Shown piece by piece: positions 28,714 through 38,550 of a stretch of DNA of 64,000 nt. The notes below the pieces were generated by a model. That model did not search any database. It saw only the letters and a list, made by a program, of their open reading frames with translations, and had not been told where the DNA came from. Numbering within the stretch: the first letter of the stretch is position 1; every line of letters starts with the position of its first letter. Both the position numbers and the translations under genes were made by a program. The stretch comes from CALKWS01 sp051020515 (GTDB taxonomy: Bacteria > Actinomycetota > Actinomycetes > Actinomycetales > Beutenbergiaceae): NCBI RefSeq assembly GCF_051020515.1, contig NZ_CP194857.1, positions 2,108,001-2,172,000 on the forward strand, in the 5' to 3' direction.

Positions 28714-31512
28714 ATGGGGCGGAGTTCAGAAAAGATGGTTGATCCCCTGCCCTCCTCAGACCAGGGCGGATATGAACGAACCGGTAGTTGGGTGCCAGAC
28801 GTGGTGGAATGTCTTCTTAAGGGGGAGCAAGTTGTACCACTCTTTGATCTACTTGAAGTCGAGGCAGCAATCGATCAACTCCCTAATACTCAGTTGAGGG
28901 ACCTTTATAGACAGTTACGCGACCAGGGCTACCTTGAGCGGGCGTTAAAGGTCGCTGCAACGATCGACGCACGGAAGGGAAATGCCAACTCGAGTGAACG
29001 GCTGAGGGCGGAAGTGACCGTCCTTAGTGGATCTCTAGAGATAGATATTGAACCGCTCGATGCGCCCTTCGGTTCTAAGCATGGACGCGCACTAATGGTG
29101 GTCGGCAGCGCTCTGCCAGATACTGAATCTAGTTATACGAGACAGACGCACGAACTTGCGAGCATCGGACCCAGCATCGGGCTTGACATATCTGTAGTCA
29201 CACAGATGGGAATCGGCGGAAGTGGTTCCTATGAGATTGAGGTTGCAAGGGGGGTCCAGTATCACAGAATTCCGGGACCTGTAAGAGGATCGATCCCGTT
29301 CGACCATTGGCTGAGAACGTTCGCTGTCCGGCTCGCCTCCGTAGTCCGGAAGGTTCGCCCTTCGGTTCTCATTGCGTCTTCTGACTTCGTCAACGGATAT
29401 GCTGCATGCGCGGTTTCTGCCCAGTATTCGATTCCGATGATTTATGACGTGCGCGGGCTTTGGGAGGACTCTTGGCTGCGGCGCCAGCGGCAAAAGTATG
29501 GATGGTCGTCAAGTCAAGTACCGCAACGCTGGGGATGGCCCGACGTTTGGAAAATGAGGCGTGAGCGGGAATTCGAAGTGATGCGTTCTGCTCGGGTGAC
29601 TGTGGTGCGATCTTCAGAGTTGGCTGACCAGATTATCGCGGAGGGCGCCGAAGAGGGTTCCGTACTCGTCGTACCGTCGGGCGGGGAGCCAGGAAGTTGG
29701 ATCGATGCCTTTGGGCGTGCCGGTGCATTAGACCCGGATAGCGCAGCTTTAGCCAGAATTAGACTCTCGGGAGACGTATTCAAAAGGCATATCCGTTCGA
29801 TGGAGCGCCGCCCACTCGGTCAAACTGAAACCTTTGGGAGCGCGGGTTCGGTTGCGAAAATTCGAGAGCATGGATGGAAACTCGGTTCCCTGGAACCCGT
29901 CAAGATCGATGTGCCATTTGATTGGGTCAACGCTTGCCGAGAGAATCGATCGCAGGCATTTCACTTGCACGCATGGGACTTTATGGCCCCTTTCCTGGAG
30001 TCATGGAGCACACATAGGGACCGAGATTCGCTCAATTGGTGCCTGGATCGCGCGGCCGATTGGGCTGCATTATTCAACGACGGGCGTAGCCACGGCACGA
30101 TGGCGTGGTACGACATGGCTATCGGCCTACGTGCCCCGCGTCTGGCCTATTTGGTTCAAGAGGGTGTGCACGAGAACGCCGACGCCGACCTGCTGGATCG
30201 ACTAAGTCAAGCTGTCGTTTTGCATCAAAGGGCGATACACGCACCGGGCGCATTCAATCCTGCCACGAATCACGGCTTCTACACTGCCGTGGGACAACTA
30301 AGTTTCTCATCTCGGCTTGCCGGTTTACCTGGTATGAATATTATTTATGATCAAGGCAGGAAGAGATTGCGCCTAGTGGTCGCGAAGCAGTTTGCTTCCG
30401 ATGGCGGACATTTGGAACATTCGCCCGATTATCATCGAATGTTGTTGTCCTCGTTTCTGCGCGCGATGGATGACGGTCTCTTGACCGATCCCGAGGTTCT
30501 ATCGCGCGTTAGAAAGGCCGAGGAGGTGATGGGCTGGTTTATCCAGCCTGACCGGTCAATCGTTCAAATCGGAGATTCTGCGGGGCACATTGCACAGCCT
30601 TCCGATCGTGCGATGAATGGAGCGTACGCTGCTTTCCTCGCCTCGAATGGAGACCAGGGGCGGGCCAATCCGGACGAACTGCTCGTCTTGCCAGAGACGG
30701 GATACGCGATCGTGCGCTCGCCACAACCCTTTGAGAAAGGCGAGCATCTCAAATCGGGCTATCTGACCCTAATGGCAGGGTTTCACTCCCGTGCTCACAA
30801 ACACTGTGACGACTTATCGCTAACGTGGTTCGACAAGGGGCAGTCGATACTTATTGACGCCGGCAGATTTGGCTACCTTGATCAGTTACCCGCTGATTCC
30901 CCACAGCGTGGAGAGGGCTTCTTCTATGGTCGGCCTGAAAGGCAATATGTTGAACGCACCATTGCCCATAATACAGTTCAGATGGACGACCAAGAGCACG
31001 AGCGCCGGCTCCGCGCTCCTTACGGTTCGGGAATACTATCGGGCCAACGTAACGGCTTGGACTTTCGGATCGCGGGATGCGTAGACCACGCTACTTGGAA
31101 GCACCATCGGTCGGTCGTATATAGGCCCGGTGAGTGGCTCTTGGTGCGCGACGATGTCGTCAGTCAGGATGGCCAAGCGCATGATTTCACGGTTTGGTGG
31201 AATCTGCCTGAGTCTCTAACTGAGCCGAGGGTGCGAAGCGACCGTGTGAGTTTTCGAATGATTGGTGGCGAGATGCTTCGGGTGACTGCGCTGAACCATT
31301 CCGCCGTCATACCACCTGTAAAGGGACAGTCAGCACCATTGCGTGGCTGGCGTTCGATACACGACTACGAGTTCAGTCCAGCATGGTCGTTCGGACACCG
31401 TGTCCGGGCCACCAAGGCGCATTCGTTTCGCACGCTCCTAAGTCTCCGAGATATCTCGCGAGAGGAAACTGCCAAGATCTCCGGTTTGCTTGCCGATCCG
31501 GACTATCTCTGA
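28714..31512 (+). CDS. Chimera: glycosyltransferase N-terminal half fused to a heparinase II/III-family lyase
   Basis: 932 residues (ATG 28735 is an alternative start). Residues 1-110 are a helical lead-in. Residues about 120-330 match the acceptor half of the neighbouring GT4 proteins (RALMVVGSALPDTESSYTRQ, SIPMIYDVRGLWEDSWLRR, SSELADQIIAEGAEEGSVLV), ending at VPSGGEPGSW where a donor domain should begin but does not. From about residue 390 the heparinase/alginate-lyase-like fold begins: VPFDWVNACRENRSQAFHLH, then HGTMAWYDMAIGLRAPRLAYL, GGHLEHSPDYHRMLLS (candidate catalytic Tyr/His), FHSRAHKHCDDLSLTWFD, and RTIAHNTVQMDD. No signal peptide, so the lyase would act in the cytoplasm unless exported otherwise. 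The fusion is uninterrupted in frame, so it is not a cloning of two genes. Confidence 0.8.
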   Translation: MGRSSEKMVDPLPSSDQGGYERTGSWVPDVVECLLKGEQVVPLFDLLEVEAAIDQLPNTQLRDLYRQLRDQGYLERALKVAATIDARKGNANSSERLRAEVTVLSGSLEIDIEPLDAPFGSKHGRALMVVGSALPDTESSYTRQTHELASIGPSIGLDISVVTQMGIGGSGSYEIEVARGVQYHRIPGPVRGSIPFDHWLRTFAVRLASVVRKVRPSVLIASSDFVNGYAACAVSAQYSIPMIYDVRGLWEDSWLRRQRQKYGWSSSQVPQRWGWPDVWKMRREREFEVMRSARVTVVRSSELADQIIAEGAEEGSVLVVPSGGEPGSWIDAFGRAGALDPDSAALARIRLSGDVFKRHIRSMERRPLGQTETFGSAGSVAKIREHGWKLGSLEPVKIDVPFDWVNACRENRSQAFHLHAWDFMAPFLESWSTHRDRDSLNWCLDRAADWAALFNDGRSHGTMAWYDMAIGLRAPRLAYLVQEGVHENADADLLDRLSQAVVLHQRAIHAPGAFNPATNHGFYTAVGQLSFSSRLAGLPGMNIIYDQGRKRLRLVVAKQFASDGGHLEHSPDYHRMLLSSFLRAMDDGLLTDPEVLSRVRKAEEVMGWFIQPDRSIVQIGDSAGHIAQPSDRAMNGAYAAFLASNGDQGRANPDELLVLPETGYAIVRSPQPFEKGEHLKSGYLTLMAGFHSRAHKHCDDLSLTWFDKGQSILIDAGRFGYLDQLPADSPQRGEGFFYGRPERQYVERTIAHNTVQMDDQEHERRLRAPYGSGILSGQRNGLDFRIAGCVDHATWKHHRSVVYRPGEWLLVRDDVVSQDGQAHDFTVWWNLPESLTEPRVRSDRVSFRMIGGEMLRVTALNHSAVIPPVKGQSAPLRGWRSIHDYEFSPAWSFGHRVRATKAHSFRTLLSLRDISREETAKISGLLADPDYL

Positions 31513-31629
31513 GGTGCCATTGTGTGAGTGACTTACCTTCGAGGACTCCATTCTTGCCGAAACGTGAATTGGGCGGAATGCGAAGCAGGCTAAGCAGAGA
31601 CGGTATGTCAAGGGCTCCCTGCGCGTACA

Positions 31630-32843
31630 CTAGCCCGGAGCGCGCGGTATCAGAAGAGGCGTCTTACCGTTGTCTAATGTAGTCAGAGTTTCGACGTAGC
31701 GAACATCGATACGGAAATCCTCCGTTGCACCTATTGAGTCAAGGTTGATTCTGGCAACGTTAGCGGTTTTTGCCAGGACTAGGTCTAATGAAAGGACGCC
31801 GGGGGACGTATACGTGAACTGGAATCCCTCAACCGCGTCGTTCGACGAAATGCCTGAATAGAAACGTGGACCAAATACATGAGTTTGCCCCGATCGCCCG
31901 ATGACTTTGTCCCGGGTGCGACCGATGACCTCCCTGAGCGTTGGCCTGGGCGGGCAGTGAGGGCAAGTTTCGGCCGCCCAAGTCGCGTAGTCGCCCGTCC
32001 TATACCAATTAGAGGCGCCGCGCGGTTACCTAGCCCAGTGGCGACTATCTCCCCCAAGACCCCGGCCGTTTCGATAGAGTTCCCACTTTCGTCTATAAGT
32101 TCCACGTACCCGTAGTCTTCGTCGATTCGCATCCCGGTGTCGTGCATGCAGTTGTTAGCCAGAGCGACGTGTTCGGACTGGCCGTAAAGGTTTACGTGTG
32201 GCACTCCAAATACCTCCGACAAGGCGGATCGCGTGGACGGCGTAAGGATCTCAGAAGAACTCGCTGTGGCACGAATAGAATTCGAAGGGCGCCATCGCCT
32301 CGTGCGGAGTGCTTCAGTGTAGATTCGAAGTGCGGATGGGTATCCGCGCAGAAGGTGGGGTTTAAAGTCAAGGATCCGCTCATGATGGGCTCGCAGTAAC
32401 GATGGATTGTCATCTGGAAGATTCAACCAAAGCGTTCTAGTTGTCGCACGCCAGGGTTGACCATCCCTACTTACGGGGCGACCAACGAGTACACAGATTC
32501 GGTCGTCAGTTCCGATTCCGAAGTCCTTCCAAATTGCATCTACGTGCAGGCGTTCCCGTAGCGCATCTCGGTCGTCTCTGTATAGACGTAAGGGCTGCCC
32601 GGTTGTGCCGCTAGTTCGGCGGATGGTTAGCGACGAAGGTTCGATTTCGTCAGCGACGATGAGTTTATCCGCACGTATGAGGTCGGACCGGTCTAGCAGC
32701 GGGAAGGATTCCAAGCAATTGCTGTGTGAGCACCGTTGCTGTCTCTCTCTGTAGAACGGAACGTGAGTGAGGGCGTACAACGCGAACTCCTCAGCCTTAG
32801 CGCGGCTGCCTTGGTTTCGCCTGAGTGTGGATCTGGGGTACAT
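31630..32843 (-). pseudogene. PaaK/CapK-like adenylate-forming ligase, one frameshift
   Basis: Resembles phenylacetate-CoA ligase relatives found in capsule clusters (CapK). From ATG 32843: FALYALTHVPFYRER, then the ATP-binding P-loop LTIRRTSGTTGQPLRLYRDD, LRGYPSALRIYTEAL, VFGVPHVNLYGQSEH, and LGEIVATGLGNRAAPLI. One base is missing near 32005-32012 (ATT-GG-TAT for ATT-CGG-TAT). The next frame then gives YRTGDYATWAAETCPHCPPR, VIGRTRDKVIGRSGQTHVF, and a normal AMP-binding C-terminal domain through to TAG at 31630. Joined length about 404 residues is typical. Presumably activates a carboxylate for glycan decoration. It is antisense to its neighbours on both sides. Confidence 0.82.
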
Positions 32844-32992
32844 GACTTCACTCTACCTACTGGACTCGACGCGACGTATAGTTGACGATACTTTCTACGT
32901 ACGCTTTCGCCATTGGTGTGTATGCGACTTAGCCCTTCGGGTAAGGTTGCTGTTAGGTTCGAGTCGATCTGGGCGTAAGAAAGGATGAGTCG

Positions 32993-34790
32993 ATGAATAT
33001 CACGCTGGCGGTTGTTCCGCGTAGCAAGAAGGCCGAAACCCGGTTGGATGGCTTGACCTATACTGCCGAGCAGGAACTCCAACGGATATTCGGGCACGAC
33101 TCGCCCGTTGTGACCCGGCACGCAGGGGTGTATTTATACAACTCGGACGCGGGGGGTCGAACGTGGCGCGTTCCCACGAATCTTACAGGAAACTGGGGCC
33201 ATCTAGCGTTCACTATGCCGCCGGTGTCCGTGATTGACGACATAGACGCCAGCACCTGGGAGGCCTCGATCACCGGCACGATTGTCGATACCTTTCGCCC
33301 CGAGACGTTATCACCGAATTATTTCGGCGCGCTCGCCTCTGATGCCGAACTTGTTGTCTGGACCGATCATTTAGGGGTAGGGCGCTGCTATTTGGTCGAG
33401 AACGAGCACTTCATTGCGGTCTCAAATCATATTGGGATCTTAACGCTGTTTTCGGAAACTCCTGTGAGCGTAGACGAGGGGGCGGTGTCGGGTTTTGTTC
33501 ATTTTGGGTGGTTCCCGAATGATTCGACTCCAATCTCGGGAATTAAGCGTGTTCCTCCCGCTACAGAGATCCGAGTATTGGGCGGGCGCGTCTTTCGTCG
33601 TGAGTATTTGAATCACGCGGAACTGTTCGGCGCGAATTCAGAAAGAGCCGACTTCGATCAGACAGTGCAGCAAATGATGACTGTGAACCGAAACCTCGAT
33701 GCAATCGTAAATGGAACCCCAACTGTGTTCCTCAGCGGGGGGCAGGACTCCCGCATGACAACTGCCACTTGGCTGGCCGGCGGAGCCTCTGCAAGGGTTC
33801 TCACTTATGGAGACTTAGCCGGCGAGGCCGAGGTCGCGACCGAATTGATGCGGCTCTATGCGGTCGATCATGACCTAGAGCGTCAGGGCGTGAGGCATGA
33901 AGTGAAGGTAAAGGGAACATCGACCGTAACCATGCCGCTTTCTCAAAGGCTCAAGAATGCGTTTGATATGTGGGATGGGGATGCCCCGCCAGTGAAGATC
34001 AGAGGCAACGTTCGTCCACTGAATCCTCAGTCGTTTTCTGTGAGTGGCCTAGGTGGCGAAATTATCCACGGTCATTATTATGGAACGGAGCGTTTGCGCG
34101 ATCGTATCAGATCTTCTCGATACCCGTTAGAGTATCTGAATCGGGTTTATCTCGCGAAGGCTGTCGTTACCGACGAAGCTGTGGGATATATGGCAAACTT
34201 TATGGAAGAAAAGATGGCGCAGTATCGGCAACTAAAGCTTGACTGGTATGGTCACCTCGACTATTTCTTCCTCGAGGAACGGATGCGCCGAGGTGCTCCG
34301 CAATCACTACATACTGTCGCGCCGATACCGTTATGCGTGCCGGAGTTTCAAAGAATGGCGTTTCGGCTCTCGGTCGGAGATAAGGTGGGTAGGGTCGGCT
34401 TGTCGGAGTTGGTTGCCCGCGCCATACCGCGATGGTCGGGGGTGGAAACCTACAAGCCGACGCTGGAGGAGGCGCATGCCACGCAAAAGACGGGCAATCG
34501 CTTATGGGCTCACAGATCCGGACTACTTCTTTGAGATTCTGTCGAGGCCTGTAAATTGGTCACGCTATATGGACTTCAACGTTATTTGGGAGAACTTGCG
34601 CCTCATTGAAGAAGGTCGCATGACGCAGATGTATGAGTCTCGATTTACCTACGCTATCTGGATTGACGCCCTTTATGGGCATGTGGAGGGGCTTGAGCGG
34701 CGTCGCTCCGCCGCGCTACAAACGCGGAAGTCGGATAGACCGGGTACGTTAAACATCCAAGCTTTAAAGTACGACCGGTCTAAGGGGTGA
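32993..34790 (+). pseudogene. Asparagine-synthase-like amidoligase, one frameshift
   Basis: The ATP-pyrophosphatase core is recognised by PTVFLSGGQDSRMTTATWL (the SGGxDS PP-loop) and VLTYGDLAGEAEVATELM. The preceding 230 residues have an N-terminal Ntn-like layout (VVWTDHLGVGRCYLVENEHFIAVS, GAVSGFVHFGWFPNDSTPISGI) as in AsnB relatives, but the essential Cys2 nucleophile of the glutaminase is absent (MNITLAV), so ammonia or another amine donor would be used. At about 34480-34495 the frame shifts, and the alternate frame gives AIAYGLTDPDYFFEILSRPV and a coherent C-terminus to 34790. Such proteins sit in glycan and lasso-peptide clusters, where they amidate or aminoacylate. Substrate unknown. 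Confidence 0.68.
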
Positions 34791-34915
34791 CGGGCAAGCG
34801 CAGGCGAGAACGTTTGGTTTGTTGGATGCTGTCCGACGTTAGGAGCCTGTCCTTTCCGTCCGGGTGTTCCTGCCACAATGGATCGGACTGGGGCACCTCC
34901 GGCCGCCAAAACGAT

Positions 34916-35856
34916 TTACCTGGAGCGGCTTCTTGCATGCCGCGGCGGACCTGAAGCGACTCTCGGATTCTCAAGTACCGAGACCTCACTTATGCGTTGC
35001 TCCTTGATGGCGTTCTTCAGTAAGCCGTCTGCCGTTTCTGACTCGCCGTTTGCGATTTTCCACGACCACCAACGATACTTCTGGGCGGTCTCGTACGCGG
35101 GGCCATCCATTATGATGCGGCCTTGATGAAGCCATATTGCGCGTGTGCATAGTTCCTCGACAGTCTTTGCAGCGTGAGATACCAAAAATACGGTTCCAGC
35201 CCGCTTCCGCAGTTCCGTCATACGCTGTTCGCTACGCTCCCGGAAAACTGAATCGCCAGTGGCTAGGGCTTCATCGATGAGGAGGATATCGGGCTCCGCC
35301 GCCGCGGCGATCGCGAATCTCAAGCGTGAGCCCATTCCTGAAGAATAAGTCTTCATTGGGAGGTGGATCGACTTACCGATTCCAGCCAATTCGATAACTT
35401 CGGGGAGCAATCGTTCAACCTCATGGGGCGTCTTACCCATGGCAAGGAGTCCGATCCGTACGTTCTCCGAGCCAGAGAGATCTGGAAGTAGCGCGGCGTT
35501 CACGCCAGCAGCACGGGCGTAGATCCAGCCAGTACCGTGCCACGGGTAGGGGGTTCCAGACCGGCGATGATGCGTAACAAAGTGCTCTTGCCTGAACCGT
35601 TCCGCCCGATGATCCCGATTGACTCACCAGATCGAGCCAGTAGCGAAACTCCGCTCAATGCCCGGACAAGCACCTCGGGTTTCGTACCGAGGATCCGTTG
35701 TGAGGCGGTCCGCAGCCGGGACCCCTTGGTTCGCTCGGTCCTATCGCTTGAGGGCACCCGGTACCTCATGTGGACATCTGACAACGCGACCGTGGCAGCG
35801 CCGACAGGAACCCTGGTACCGGTCTTGGCCCTCTGTGTTTCGCTACTCGCGGCCAT
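34916..35856 (-). pseudogene. ABC exporter ATP-binding subunit (Wzt/TagH-like), one frameshift
   Basis: Energises export of a lipid-linked polysaccharide. From ATG 35856: VALSDVHMRYRV, Walker A GRNGSGKST in GESIGIIGRNGSGKSTLLRI, and LAGSTPVLL. One G is lost at about 35504-35508 (CTGGCGTGA for CTGGGCGTG), and the adjacent frame continues NAALLPDLSGSENVRIGLLA, the C-loop YSSGMGSRLRFA, Walker B DILLIDEALATGD, and the H-loop VFLVSHAAKTV. It ends with a basic tail and has no Wzt-type carbohydrate-binding C-terminal domain, so export would not need a capped chain end. It overlaps the permease gene by 14 bases. Confidence 0.88.
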
Positions 35857-36793
35857 AGCGTTCCTCAGCGCGCCAGAAGAAGATTAATCCGGCGACGGCG
35901 GCGCCCACCGCCCAGGCACCCAGAATAAGCCAGGACCGCCCTTCAGGGGACGTTCCGTAGAGCAGCAGGTCTCGTGACATGTCTAGTACGATGAATACGG
36001 GATTCATGCCGAGGAGGGCGAGAATTTGTGGATCGGAGACGAACCGGTCGAAACTAAACATCACGGCGGATCCATAGAACCACAAACGCTGCACGAACTG
36101 AAACAGGTGCCTGAAGTCTGGAATTTGGGCGACGATCCGTGCAGCGAAGAAGGCCACACCCAGGTTGAAGACCGTATGAAGAACAAACACAGCGGGGAAA
36201 AGGAACCATCGCCACGTGATGTCCGCGTGGGGTGGGCTCATATCTGCAGCATCCGGCGAAGGAATCAGCACGATGAGCAGGAGCATAGTCCCAATGACGG
36301 GGAGCATGTTCAGCGCTTCTCGGAGCACGATCGAGATCGGCAGGGAGGCGCGTGGGAAAGTGAAGCCGCGGATCATCGACTTGGACCCAGTAATAGCTGT
36401 CGCGCCATTCATGAGTGAGCGGGCAGTGAATTGGAAGAGGAACACACCGATAATCAGGTAACCGACGAACCGGTCAATGCCGCGCGAAGTCTGCAGGAGT
36501 AGGCCGAAGATGAGGAAGTATATGGCGCCATTGAGCATCGGTTGGAGAACGAGCCATGCATTCCCCAGGATCATCCCCCGGCCGGCGGAGAAGGCGCGTG
36601 CCCGGGAGTCTGCCCAGATGAAGTGGCCCCGACGCCAGAGATCCAAGAGATACCTTTTGAGTGTGGGACGTTTGCCCACGGGTTTGAGGAACCAACTCCC
36701 GATCACCTCTTGTCGGGGTCCGTCGCTCTGGAGGTCCTGGACGAACCGGGCGTTGCCCTGGACCTTCTGTGGGGAACGTTGGTCCGTGCTCAT
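35843..36793 (-). CDS. ABC exporter permease subunit (Wzm/TagG/RfbA family)
   Basis: 316 residues from ATG 36793, whose ATGA overlaps the upstream glycosyltransferase stop. Six predicted membrane segments: NAWLVLQPMLNGAIYFLIFG, FVGYLIIGVFLFQFTARSLM, VIGTMLLLIVLIPSP, FLFPAVFVLHTVFNLGVAFF, and a C-terminal pair ending GAAVAGLIFFWRAEERYGRE. The cytoplasmic lead-in RRGHFIWADSRARAFSAGRG is typical of ABC2-type O-antigen/teichoic acid permeases. It acts with the overlapping ATPase gene. An ABC-dependent, not Wzx/Wzy, route is implied for the cluster's glycan. Confidence 0.88.
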   Translation of the reverse strand: MSTDQRSPQKVQGNARFVQDLQSDGPRQEVIGSWFLKPVGKRPTLKRYLLDLWRRGHFIWADSRARAFSAGRGMILGNAWLVLQPMLNGAIYFLIFGLLLQTSRGIDRFVGYLIIGVFLFQFTARSLMNGATAITGSKSMIRGFTFPRASLPISIVLREALNMLPVIGTMLLLIVLIPSPDAADMSPPHADITWRWFLFPAVFVLHTVFNLGVAFFAARIVAQIPDFRHLFQFVQRLWFYGSAVMFSFDRFVSDPQILALLGMNPVFIVLDMSRDLLLYGTSPEGRSWLILGAWAVGAAVAGLIFFWRAEERYGRE

Positions 36794-38550
36794 CGCGTCG
36801 CCTTCACCTCCTCGTAGATCTCCGCATGGGCTAAGCCAGCGGTCCGCCAGGTTCGGCCGCGGGCGAAGGAACGGCCTGCTATAGCGTAAGCCGTTGCCAA
36901 GTCGCGGTCGCACTGCAGCGCAGCAATCTGATCCGCCAGCGCGCGAACGTCACCGGGGTGGAATGTCGTTCCCGCACCTGGTGCGGAAACAATCTCGGCC
37001 AGAGCAGGGACGTCGCTGGCAATCACTGGCCGCTCCAGCGCCATGGCCTCCATCGGCTTCAACGGGGTAACTATCCGAGTCACCGGCAGATCGCGCCGCG
37101 GAGCGATGAAGGCGTCCAATCCCTGATACCAGGTGGATACGTGGTGCCGGGGCACTCGCCCGGGAAACCGGATCCAATCCTGCAGGCCGAGCCGGCGAGT
37201 TTGGGCGATCAAATCAGGCCGCGCCACACCGTCACCGACGATGGCGCCCCGCACATCCAGCCCTTCAGCGCGCAGGGCGGCAATCGCCTCGATGAGTGTG
37301 TCGAAGCCTTCGTAGTCCACCAGCGAACTGACCGAACCCACCCAGAAACCTTCAGTAGGAAGCCCGAGTGCCTCCCGGGCCTGATGGGGAGCAAGGTTCT
37401 GCTCCAGCAGCGCCGGATCGACCCCATTCGGGATTACCGTGACATCTCCGGCTACTCGACCACGGGCGATGATGTCCTGGCGGAGCGTTTCACTGATCGC
37501 GACCACGTGGTCGGCGGCCAGGATCATCTCCGTCTCCTTCTCGCGCAGCAATCGGTAGCGCTCGCTGGCCTCGGCTGCCGATTGAACCGAGGGATGACGA
37601 GAGGCCAACCAGGTCTTCTCCAATTGCCCGCGCACCTCGTAGATCCACGGAACACCGAGCGCAGCGGCCAACGCTTGCGTCACGAGGGCGTTGGTGTAGT
37701 TAGTGGTGGTGTGGAGCACCGTGGGCGCAAACGATTCCACGATAGGCAACGCCTGCCGGACCATCTGCTGCAACCGCGTGGCAGGCAAACCGGCAAGCCG
37801 CGGCGTCAGCAGGCGATGGTAGGTGATGCCCTCGACCTCGTCGGAATCGCGGGCGCCGGTGAGCCCCACGGTGACGGGGTAGCCAATGCGCGTTAGCCCT
37901 GCCACGGCAATCCCTGCCTGAGCCTGGGCCTTTAACACTTCATGACTGCGAAAGGCGTAACCGCTGGCCGTGTGCGGCACGGAGTTCGTCAACACATGCA
38001 ACGCGCGGATGTTGCTCCCGGGTGTCGGGCGGGTTCTAGCGAGGGGGATATCCAGCGCAAAGCCTGGGGCCAGGGTCGCGCGCTCGGAAGCCAGGCGAGC
38101 GGCATACCGCTGCCCGGCTCGCCCGGCCGGCCGAGCCAGGCGGATCGCCTCGGTGATGTCGCCGTCGTTCCACGCCGCGCGCGCCCGGGTAAGTGGTCGT
38201 GCTGAGTCCAACCCACCAGGTGCCAAGGCCACAGCACCGAGTTGAACGGCCAGTTCAGCCATGACATGCCGAGGCAGTGACCGCTTCGGTGCCGTCGCCG
38301 CTGCCAAAGTGCGTGCGGCGTCGTCGACCCTTCCAGCGATGAAGTGGGCCAGCGCGAGCCGTACTCCCGCAGAAGCTCCCACCGCTAGTACGCGGGAGAG
38401 GGCGGGTCGGATCCGGTTCGGCAGGCGCCGTGCGGTCTGGACCAGTAGCAGCAGTGGATCGTCAGCGCCCTGCTGCAGCGCGGTCCGGGCGATCAGGAGG
38501 AGATTCCGCAGGACTTGGAGCGGTCGGGTGCGCGTGGGGGAGGTAGGCAC
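36790..38550 (-). CDS. Family 4 glycosyltransferase with N-terminal extension
   Basis: 586 residues from GTG 38550 (1-base overlap with the LCP gene's TAG). Residues 1-160 are a leucine/alanine-rich helical extension without clear family. The GT-B part starts at RALHVLTNSVPHTASGYAFR and contains PWIYEVRGQLEKTWLASRH, VIPNGVDPALLEQN, VGSVSSLVDYEGFDTLIEAI, and donor-site IVTPLKPMEAMALERPVIAS. It is a clear paralogue of the gene at 26354-28519, but with host-like GC-rich codons. It is in a tight chain LCP-GT-permease-ATPase with overlaps of 1, 4 and 14 bases, so all four should be one transcript read leftward. Confidence 0.85.
   Translation of the reverse strand: MPTSPTRTRPLQVLRNLLLIARTALQQGADDPLLLLVQTARRLPNRIRPALSRVLAVGASAGVRLALAHFIAGRVDDAARTLAAATAPKRSLPRHVMAELAVQLGAVALAPGGLDSARPLTRARAAWNDGDITEAIRLARPAGRAGQRYAARLASERATLAPGFALDIPLARTRPTPGSNIRALHVLTNSVPHTASGYAFRSHEVLKAQAQAGIAVAGLTRIGYPVTVGLTGARDSDEVEGITYHRLLTPRLAGLPATRLQQMVRQALPIVESFAPTVLHTTTNYTNALVTQALAAALGVPWIYEVRGQLEKTWLASRHPSVQSAAEASERYRLLREKETEMILAADHVVAISETLRQDIIARGRVAGDVTVIPNGVDPALLEQNLAPHQAREALGLPTEGFWVGSVSSLVDYEGFDTLIEAIAALRAEGLDVRGAIVGDGVARPDLIAQTRRLGLQDWIRFPGRVPRHHVSTWYQGLDAFIAPRRDLPVTRIVTPLKPMEAMALERPVIASDVPALAEIVSAPGAGTTFHPGDVRALADQIAALQCDRDLATAYAIAGRSFARGRTWRTAGLAHAEIYEEVKATR

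Noticed and set aside
28560..28742. Small gene between the two large cassette genes
   Set aside because: 60-codon frame with very basic, featureless content that overlaps the next start; no ribosome-binding site evidence beyond chance.
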